64,000 bases of DNA from contig WFMF01000005.1 of assembly GCA_011033025.1 (NCBI GenBank), forward strand, positions 558,001 to 622,000. Direction: 5' to 3'. Both the position numbers and the translations under genes were made by a program. The stretch comes from Beroe forskalii (lineage: Eukaryota; Ctenophora; Nuda; Beroida; Beroidae). The notes under the pieces are model-generated. The model was not told where the DNA came from, did no database searches, and saw only the letters and a program-made list of their open reading frames with translations. This document shows positions 34,706-45,000 of the stretch, in pieces. Position 1 is the first letter of the stretch, and each line of letters opens with the position of its first letter.

Positions 34706-35440
34706 GCAACGGTACCGACCGTTAACAACGGTACCGTTAACAACTAACAGGCAACCGTTAAGGCAACGGTACCTCGTGAACAACGGTTGTTAACAACGGT
34801 TGAACAACCGTTGTAAACAAGGCATCATTGTTAACAAGGTACCGTTGTAAACGAGGTACTGTTGTTAACGAAGTACCGCTGTCGTTACCTTGTTAACAAC
34901 GGCACCTTGTTAACAACGGTACCTTGTTAACAACGGTACCTTGTTAACAACGGTACCTTGTTAACAACGGTACCTTGTTAACAACGGTACCTTGTTAACA
35001 ACGGTACCTTGTTAACAACGGTACCTTGTTAACAACGGTACCTTGTTTACAACGGCACCTTGTGTACAACGGTACCTAGTTAACAACGGTAGCTTGTTAA
35101 CAAAGGTACCTCGTTAACAACGGTACCTTGTTTACGACGGTGCCTTGTCAACAAAGGTACCTCATTAACAACGGCACCTTGTTTACGACGGTACCTCGTT
35201 AACAACGGTACCTTGTCAACAACGGTACTTCGTTATCAACAGTACCTTGTTAACAACGGTACCTTGTCAACAACGGTACTCCGTTAACAACAGTACCTTC
35301 TTAACAACGGTACCTTATTTACAACGGTGCCTTATTTACAACGGTACCTTATTTACAACGGTACCTTATTAAAACGGTACCTTATTTACAACGGTACCTT
35401 ATTTACAACGGTACCTTATTAACAACAAATTAAGCAAGAC
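34706..35440. repeat. Near-palindromic tandem repeat (GTTAACAACGGTACCTT)
   Basis: About 45 copies of a 15-17-bp unit AACAACGGTACCTTGTT. Each unit contains the palindrome GGTACC, and unit junctions make the palindrome GTTAAC. The centre (34900-35050) is almost perfect; flanks show substitutions such as TTTAC for TTAAC. Confidence 0.9.
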
Positions 35441-35629
35441 AAGACGAGAAAACAAGGCAACTTAGACTAGAAAATTGAAAGAAATAATGACGGGAACTGC
35501 AACACATGTCTTTATATATACCGGCTGACACCACTCAGTCATCGATGACGAACAGCGACGGATGCGCATTCCACATACCAACTCTATTCTCCTCAGACTC
35601 AGAGATTGCAGATAGGTTGGAATCGTGCA

Positions 35630-35840
35630 AATGGCCGTTTTAGAAAATTTGTAGTAATTCAACAGTAGTAATTCAACAGTTGGCAATAGTAATTCAACAC
35701 TTGAATAGTAATTCAACTGTTGGCGTATAGAAATTACACACTTGACAGTAATTCAGCTGCTGGGTACGGTGATATTTAGATATTACATGATTAATATTGC
35801 TCCAAAATTCGAAAAGTAATTATACTGCAGGGAAATAATA
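35630..35840. repeat. Right copy of the 200-bp inverted repeat pair
   Basis: Reverse complement of 26697-26905, ending ATACTGCAGGG at 35840. The subterminal AGTAATTCAACAGT repeats match those of the left copy. Flanking bases do not give a convincing target duplication. The left end is 9.1 kb away, with the GPCR pair between. Confidence 0.85.
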
Positions 35841-35921
35841 GTAAGAATGTAGCTTTTACAAGCTTCGTCCCAAGCTTCTGAATATTGTGACAACTACTTC
35901 TAACACAAACTCTCCCTACAG

Positions 35922-36086
35922 CTGGACGGGAGCTGAGGTGTTCCACAAGATCATGGTGTTACGGTTACTCGGCGTCATCCTGCCGGCGTGGGGTAAGGGC
36001 TACGATCTCAGCCGAATACCCGGACTCATCGACAAACTCTTCTCCATCCTGGGTCACGTACTCGTGTCCCAGACCTGGCTACCCAA
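35922..36086 (+). CDS. HERC2: HERC2 exon a: first recognised exon in the window
   Basis: Acceptor TCTCCCTACAG; donor ACCCAA/GTACGT. Codes [20 protein letters not shown] and a hydrophobic helical continuation, as expected for the armadillo-like part before the UBA/MIB region. It enters in phase 2 and leaves in phase 2. Upstream exons are not found within the window, so the preceding intron is very long or starts outside. Confidence 0.75.
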
Positions 36087-39000
36087 GTACGTGTAACACT
36101 GTAACGAGACTCAATTACGTTTTAAGGGATTCAAGTTGTAATGTCTCGTGAGTCAAGTTGTAATGTCTCGTGAGTCAAGTTGTAATGTCACGAGACTCAA
36201 GTTGTAATGTCACGTGAGTCGTGAGTCAAGTTGTTGTGTCCCGTGATTGATTTGTCCCTTGTTTCACTAAACGAGTTCGCAAAAGTTAAGAGGAATATCA
36301 GAATATCAAGAGGAATATCTCGTATAAGTGGGTTTTAGAATTCATGAAACTCTTGTTCGTGTGAGTTTAAACTTGTAGCATGGGAATATTGGTGACCTAC
36401 TGAACGCAATAAGATTCATAGATAATGATAGGCTGAAGTCAAAGATAAGATACGAAATAGTTAGAAAAAGTTTTTTTTCTTTCAATTTGAAATATTCATA
36501 CTGCAGATGAAGTACTATTAATCTTGTTATTTTCCGCAATTGAATTCATCTTTTTGCCAACTGAATTGATGACTTTCCTCATGCCCTTACACGCAAGCTG
36601 CTCGACATTGCAGATGTAGGACACCACTTTGCTTTCTATAGCTTTGAGAAACGGAATCTCATCGCCCAGTTCTTGTCGTGCTACCATGAAACGCTTTGCG
36701 TCCGAGTCTGAGGGCTCAAAGTTACCGTCCTCAAAGTTCTCAAAAAGTAGATATTTCTTTTCTTCCTGGCTTGAAATCTGGGATGGTAATATGTTGGCGT
36801 GAGGAATTTATAGACACCTGAACCGAAGTTTGGTTAAATTTTATTTAAAATTAGTATGATTTTATTTTGCGTAACAAATAGCAACTAAATCCTAAGTCGC
36901 TAGACACTAGTGAAACAAGTCAGTTACGTATAACAAAATCTCAAATCTGAAGTAGGTGATCAGTAACTTAATAAAGTATCAATATGAATTGAGCTGATCC
37001 CTTACCAGAAGAGGGGCACAGTCGCCCCCTTTCAAAGCGCACCGATACTCAGCTATAGCCTCGTGAATCTTATTCATCAGCACCATGCTCGATTTCTTTT
37101 CCTCGCTATCGCCAGCCTTAGGGTCCATCGCCTTGAGGTACGCTTTCGCTGCTGAAATACCTTTCTTCGGTGGTTTCACATTCTTGTAATTGCAATCCAC
37201 CAAAAAGATGACGAAGAGGCAAAGCACGAATGACCGAAGTTTCATTGTGAATGTCAAAAAACAGTTAAGGCTACGAAAACAGAACCAGGCTACGAAAACT
37301 GAACCAGGAAAAGCCTATTTAAAACGTATTACTCCTTCATAAAGTGAGTCATTGTTTTTACCGGAAAATGAAAGTTCATTGGAGTTCACGAAATGTTCCC
37401 TGAACATCAAAGTACAGCATGTTTTCCAATTGGTGTGACTGTGGTGTCTCGACTCTTTCGTGCGCGGCGTATTAATATTACGACACGAGCCGCAAAAAGC
37501 AAATAAACATTTGCGCGCAGCAAAAATTCAAAAAACACACCGCGCGCCGTAATGCGCCGCGCACTAAAGAGTCGGGACACCACGGTGATATTGTCTGTCC
37601 CAAGGTTGGACACAGACGGAAGAGAGCTCGCTGCGGGAAGGGGGAGGGAATAGCCTCGCTGACAGCTCCTCCGGTCAGCACGGTAGCTGAGGAGGTGGTC
37701 ACACTCCTCAGAAAACTGCACTCCCTCCCCGACTGGAACTCTTCTATCAACGGGTAAATGGGAAAATGTGTAATTAGTGGGACTTTATTTCAATCTCTGA
37801 ACTCGAAGTGATTGTATTTCAAACATTAGACTTGAGTAAAATGATTCTCCTTTCCTCCCTTCACCAGACTTGATAACCCTTTCTCTTCTGCAGGTTTATC
37901 TCTAACTGGCTGAGCACCATCACCAACATCATACCCCTGGCTGACGACGGGGAGGGTGTGATAGGGAACCCCAGTATCATGGGGCCTCTCATAGCTGTAC
38001 TCAGCATGATAGGTAAGTAGCCAAGAAACTTCAGGGTAATGGGTGGAAAGGGCTCATTTATTTGAAAAAAGTAGAGGAAGTTTCCAGTCGTGGAGGTTTA
38101 AAATAGTTGCTGGTTTTCTATGCCGATTGGATGAGATTAAATAAACTCAGTTATGCCTTATGGTTTGTTCATACCATTCGTTCCGGGTTTAACGGTCCCT
38201 TAATTCCAGGCGGGGTAGACAAGAGACCGAGGCTAGGTTCACTCGTTGAGAACCCAAAGTGGGGCTTTGCTACCATCTGTAGAATAGAGCCCTCCGGCAA
38301 GATATCTCTACAACTTCAGGATCACAGCAAGAAGGCCTGCTTCTCCAGTTTATTGCTGAATTGACACGTACTACAAATCATCAAAACTCCACACTCCAAA
38401 GAATCGCTTCGTCACCCTCCTAACTCTCTGCACTGACAGGCTGCTTACATGAGCCGAATCACACAGAGGGGTGCTACGTCACACATTATGATACTCAGAG
38501 TGATGTGCCTTGGCCCCCGGTGTTGGCGGTGTATTTCTGTTGAAAGTATCACCCCTCTTCACCAAAAGTTTGGGACTTCCAACCTTTTGATAAAAGTCCT
38601 CCCAACTCGGGAGGACTTTATACCCTGCACACTACAATCTTAACCCTCCTCAGGCCTGCCTGCTTAGCGAGGACTTTTCACACTGCACACTACAATCTTA
38701 ACCCTCCCCAGGCCTGTCTGCTGAGCGAAGTTCAGCTGGTGGTTGAAGGAGCACTACACGTAGACAAACTACCCATGTCAGCTAGAGACATGGGGGTCTG
38801 GGCTTCCATCATCCTACTCGCTAGCGGATCTAGACGGCTAGGTCAGTACAGCTGGTCACTAGTGGAAATTGTGACATCAAAAACGTTAAATAGAGAATTC
38901 CTTTGTTTACCTTAAATCTGGACATGGTATCACATCCATGAAATGTTTAAATTCGACATGTTTCAGACTCGGAAGTGTCCCTGCCAGACCACCTGGCGAG

Positions 39001-42000
39001 TACCACTGGCATCGGACACATCAGGACTTCCAGTTGTTCTGCTATCGGGACCTCCAGCAAGAAGGGACACACGAGGACCCTCAGTGCGGGGGATGCGCCC
39101 CATTGCGAGGGAAAAGTAGTCGAAGGTAAGGGGGATGCGCCCCATTGCGAGGGGAATGTAGTCGAAGGTAAAGGGGATGCGCCCCATTGCGAGGAAAAAG
39201 TAGTCGAGGGTAAGGAGGATGCGCCCCATTGCAAGGGAAGAGTAGTCGAAGGTAAGGGGGATGCGCCCCGTTGCGAGGGAAAAGTAGTCGAAGGTAAGGG
39301 GGATGCGCCCCATTTCGAGGGAAAAGTAGTCGAAGGTAAGGGGGATGCGCCCCATTGCGAGGGGAAGGTAGTCGAAGGTAAGGGGGATGCGCCCCATTGT
39401 GAGGGAAAAGTAGTCGAAGGTAAAGGGGATGCGCCCCGTTGCGAGGGAAAAGTAGTCGAGGGTAAGGAGGATGCGCCCCATTGCGTGGGAAAAGTTGTCG
39501 AAGGTAAGGGGATGCGACCCATTCCGAGGGAAATGTAGTTGAAGGTAATGCGGTGCCACCATTGAGGGGGGAATTTAGTCGAAGGTAAGGGGAATAGGGT
39601 GAAAAGAAGTTTGGAGAGTTGGAACTTGGAAGTGAAGACGCTTTCAAAGAAAATTCAAAATTTGGATAATCGGAGGGGAAGGTTTTTTTAAAATAAGATA
39701 CAATTTCTGTAGATATCTCGAAAGTGGTTAACGTATAATCCCATTAATCCCCCGCCTCACCCTCACCACACCTCAGAAAAAGAAGAATCAGTCCCTGAAC
39801 GCGGTGAGAAACGTTCGGTAGACGAGGTGGCGGCTGAGTCGCCGCCTGTTGAGCCACCTAAGATAGACCCCGCCATGTTGTGGCGCCAGCTCCTCCTATT
39901 CGGGGTCCTCAAAGCCGCCAGGGTTCTCTTCCAAAGCCAGACCCGGCTACGAGCCATCATGGTAAACGCTCCTCCTGATACCTCCCTCCTTCCGAAGGGA
40001 TTCGAAGCAAACGCATCAGAACTACTCAACCAACCTGGCTCTTCTCAGCTCTTGAGACAGCTAATGGTAGGTTCTGCGTAGTTGGGAAATGGTAGGTGTG
40101 GGGAGGTATCTTCTGCGTGGTTGGGATTTGGGTACCTACCGAACTATTGGAATTTGGGCAAGTGATTAAATAATAAATTACGTATCTCCCCCTCCAACAA
40201 TCCACTACTTATCAGGTGTCTGCAACCCGGCCCAGTCCGGTGAAGGCTGTCTTTGCTCAGGAGGAGCTTGAGGTGGCTGCCCTGTCCCTCTCTCAGTTCC
40301 TGATGGCAGAGCTGCTCCACCCTGATCCAGCCTCCGAACCTACTTCCAAGGTAGCTTCTCAGGTCACTCAACCCAAAGCTTTTCATCCCTTATCCCAAAG
40401 CTTTTCACCACTCAACCCAACTTTCATTGGGCCATATTGTGAAAATTTTTCACGTCGTTTCATCTTCCATACTTTCATAAATTCTTATGCCAAAATGAGA
40501 ATCAATATATCATGCTATGAACCCCAAGGCTAAGAAAGTGAAGTCTCGGCCGAGTAGTGGGACCCAGCAACGCAGCAAACCCATCACCCCGGTGGTGAGG
40601 CAGATCCTAGACATGGGGTTCCTGCAACATCACATCGAACATGCGCTCACCTGTGAGTAGGAGAGGAAGAACTCTGATAATTAACAAGATCATATTTGTA
40701 GTATATTTGGTTGGTTTTATCTTTTCATACTCCTTTGGCCCTTTTCTTAATTCATTTTTCCCTTCTTGGCGGCCAAAACCACTACTCCCACCCTCACACA
40801 TCCCTTTTCCCTCAAATCCCTCACCCTGCAGCTCTGTCAGTGGCAGAACCCCGGATAGAGCAAGTAGTAGCGTGGTTGTTAGAGAACCCCACACCCCCAC
40901 CCTCCCCTCTAATCCCTCCCTCTGCAGCCCTGTCAGTAGCAGAACCCCGGATAGAGCAAGTAGTAGCGTGGTTGTTAGAGAACCCCACACCCCCGCCCCT
41001 CCCCCTCTAATCCCTCCCCCTGCAGCCCTGTCAGTAGCAGAACCCCGGATAGAGCAAGTAGTAGCGTGGTTGCTGGAGAACCCCACACCCCCGCCCCTCC
41101 CTGCCCCTCCCACTGCCGGTCCTGCTGTCCCAGACACCTCCCCTCTAATCCTCTCTCTGAGCGTCAGTAGCAATACTCTGGTTGTTAGAGAAGAGGAACA
41201 CCCCTGCCCCCTCCCCTCTAATCCCCAGTTAGAGGAATAGTTGTCAAGAACCCCCCCCCCTCCCCTGGGATAAAAAGAAATCGTAGCGTTTTGTTAGAGA
41301 ATTTTTCTCAATTTTTCAGTGCCCTGGTCTGCAGAACCCCGGATGGCTAGAAGTACATTATTTAGCGCCTTTTTAAGGTAATAAAGCATGTTGATACCTT
41401 GTCCGAATACTGAAGTATGACCTCATCTTCCTCCCCTAAGAAGAGTACTTGGACGACGAGTCTAACTACAAACTGCCCACTAACTTCCCCACACTGGACG
41501 CCTACGCGGAGTACGTACAGAACAACATCCGGGTGGGCATGCAGGTGAAGTGTATCTCCACCTACGAGGATGTGATCGTCGGGGATACCGGACATGTCAT
41601 GAAGATAGAGAACGAGGGACTCCACGATCTCAATGTTAGGGTGAGTGTTGGAATTGTAAAGTTTTACCCCACCCCCAGCCTCCTACTGTCTCATGAAGAT
41701 AGAGAACGGTATTCCGATCTTAATGTTAGGGTGAGTGTTGGAATTTGATCAATACCGTCCATGTCATGATAATATTAAAACGGTAAAGACTCCACGATCT
41801 AAATGTTAGGGTTAGTGTTGGAATTGTGGGGGATACCGGATATGTCATGAAGATAGAGAACGAGGGACTCCACGATCTAAATGTTAGGGTGAGTGTTGGA
41901 ATTGTGGGGGATACCGGATATGTCATGAAGATAGAGAACGAGGGACTCCATGATCTTAATGTTAGGGTGAGTGTTGGAATTGTGGGGGATACCGGATATG

Positions 42001-45000
42001 TCATGAAGATAGAGAACGAGGGACTCCACGATCTCAATGTTAGGGTGAGTGTTGGAATTGTCGGGGATACCGGGCATGTCATGAAGATAGAGAACGAGGG
42101 ACTCCACGATCTCAATGTTAGGGTTAGTGTTGGAACTTCTACAAAATACCTACACACGCGCCTATATCGGATCCATTTTGGGATACTTTCCGAACGATGT
42201 ATCCGAAAATGTACCCGCAGCCTGAAGGGTAAAGGTCTAAACCAATATGGACCCGATCAGGCAAGTGTCTATGTATTATACTTTATAGACCTCGATGAAA
42301 AAGTCAAAGGATTCTATGATTAGTAATTACACGATCTCAATGATAGGGTAAGAGTTGGAAATTCTTACAAATTTGTTGCAATAAAAATATGGAAACTTGT
42401 GAAGTCACAAAATCACCTTTGCTTTCAACATCGACTGAAGACTGTTTGTATGATGGACAAAGTGTCTGTCTATCATTGCTTCGTAGATGCAAAGAAGTTA
42501 TAATCCTACATCATTTGGGCAACAAATTGTCACTTTCTCTTTAATACCAATGTGCATAATTCTGCCACATCAGATGATATCGGGAATATCGTTCTGTGAA
42601 GATGTCGCCGCCAGGAAGTGTTCCTTGAGGAGTCTCTTCCGTTCGTCCCTGGAATCAAGCTGCTCCCTCGCATCAGGCTGCTGTGTCACCCTGCTCCTCT
42701 TCAAAAGGAGGGTCGTACTCACCTCGTACATCACTCGCAGAGACTTCTTCACGTGCTGGCTCTGCACTATTATCATGGAATTCAGGAAATTCAGCAGGAT
42801 GTTGCTTACCTCGTCGAAAAAGAGCATAAACTCGCAGAACTTCTCGTTTCCCATCCACGGTTTCGTTACAACCCGGTATCCCGCTAGGTTTACCAACCTA
42901 TGCATGTCGATCACGAAGGTCAGGCCGTATCCGAGGTAGAAGGTTGCTCCGAAAGCGAAGAGGAGTTTAAGACCGTTCACCATACTCTCCTTGGCCTGGG
43001 TGGCCTGCTCACAACCCTGCTCACTGATCCGTGTTATGTGTTTCCTGACTTGGCACGCGATCAGGACCAGGTATACCGTGACGATGGGGATGGGGGCCAT
43101 GTCGAACACAAGGAGGGAGAGGTTCAGGAACATACCAAAGTGAGAGTTATTCAGCGCTGGGTGATCTGCGGGGAGGGCATTTAGTGACCCGTGTAAAAAC
43201 TAAAAGCGGGATAGGGGTACTGGAACAGTGAAAAATATGGAGGTTTTGTTCAAATAAATTCGGTACTGTGCACTGATATTCTACAGAAAACGTGAACCTT
43301 ATTTCTTGCGGAAAGCCTCTAGATGGCTGACATGGAACGAAAAAAGGACTCACTTGCTAATAGGTAGTTGCAACAACAGATGACCCCTCCCCAAACCCAG
43401 TTAACAATCAGGAGTATCTTTGTAGTAAGGTGGGCAAAGCCTGGGTATCCCCTCACCAATCGGTATCTGTTGATCATCAGCTCTACTATTGTCATTTTCC
43501 AGCATACCCTGTAATCAGAGATGTCAGTACGGGACTACCTAAGTCTCAGAGAACGGCTGAGACGGAGCCGAGATTTAAATTGAGGGGCGCCTAATTGATT
43601 GGCTTACTCGCAGGACTCAATGGCCAATCAGCGTGCATAATCACAATTATCCTATGTACTGATTGGTCAGTGCACTGTGTGTATTCTAGGTTCTAGTTCT
43701 AAACCCAAAAGAGGGCAGTATACCTGAATATGTTGAGGACGAATGCGGTGTTCTGGTACCAGGCGAAATGTCGCGGCATCATGCACAGCACCACCCCCGT
43801 GGTAGCCATGGCCGCGTCCGATACTGTGATGTTGAAGTAGAGCAGCAGGACGGTGGACTGATGGAACTGGTGGGAGAGAACGTGTAAAAATCATCAAAAA
43901 ATACGACGTATTTGCTTCCAAGGGACAAAAGAACTGAATTTTTCTTCAAAATACGTGCATTCCTATGACATCTGAAAATTTCCATCTAGGGGTTGTTAAT
44001 TGCGTTAAAATACTCAAAAATGAGCCTGATTCATGAATTGAGCAAAATTTGAAATTAGAGCTCGTAAAGTCGTAAGAAACACCGCAGTTTCTGCAAAAAT
44101 CTGTATCGTATTTTGGCGCATTTCAAGAAAATACGTATCATATAACCACCTTGGAGAGCACGAGAGCCACGAGGACTATACCGGCGAGGATGATCGTAAT
44201 GACGCAGATCATCACGGCTGGAACGCTCACATAGTTGATGTAGGCGCTGATGGGGTGGCTCGTGTTCGAGCTGGCGTTAGAGAACACGTAACACGTCGTG
44301 GTGTTCTGCCAGCCTGCTGCCAGCATCCTCGGAGGACGGAGATTTCCGGAGTGCGATAACTATGATAATTCTAAGAGTGCGATTATTACATTACTAATGA
44401 CTTCGTAGCTGTCTTAAGTTATGACTTAACTAAGCTGGTCAATGATTACTACTGACTGGGCTAGTCACTTTTGACTTAAAAAGCGATATCCTATGGTATG
44501 CATCCCCGCGACAATTTTTGGTTTACAATTTCTACTCAACGAATTGTTTTGATGTTCTCCAATCACCAACTAGACATTGTACGGTATCAGCCTTATTTTC
44601 TGTACGGTCTTCTGAGAAATTCTAACGTCGTAAAAAATAACTTCCTTTTTGTGATCTGGCCATTTCATGAAACGTGCGTGAATAGTGGCTTAGAGTTTTG
44701 AATTGCTATTTCGAGTCAATTGCTACTCAATAGTAAGATTCGCAATCTTGATAGAGGAGTGAGGGTATTGGTAAACTGTAAGAGAGACGAGATCAAGGGT
44801 AAACAGTGGAGGGATAAGTGTATATTTCTCAAGGAAATTATTACAAAAGATTACTTCTTTACCCGGAAAAATAAACATTGCTTACCTCCTCCCTGTATTT
44901 ACTGGTTGTCGCTGCCTGGGTTTCACTTTCATTTCAGATAAAAACTACGGGATGTAAATCGTACTTTTTCAGGTGAGCTGGACACGGAAGTGCGGGAACT

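Noticed and set aside
38947-39647. Three overlapping minus-strand frames of 190-200 residues rich in PSTTFPSQ or LTFDYFSL
   Set aside because: They are antisense shadows of the 42-bp HERC2 donor repeat.
41726-42157. Minus-strand repeat protein opposite the MIB repeat
   Set aside because: It is an antisense reading of the 78-bp unit; the sense strand has the HERC2 domain.
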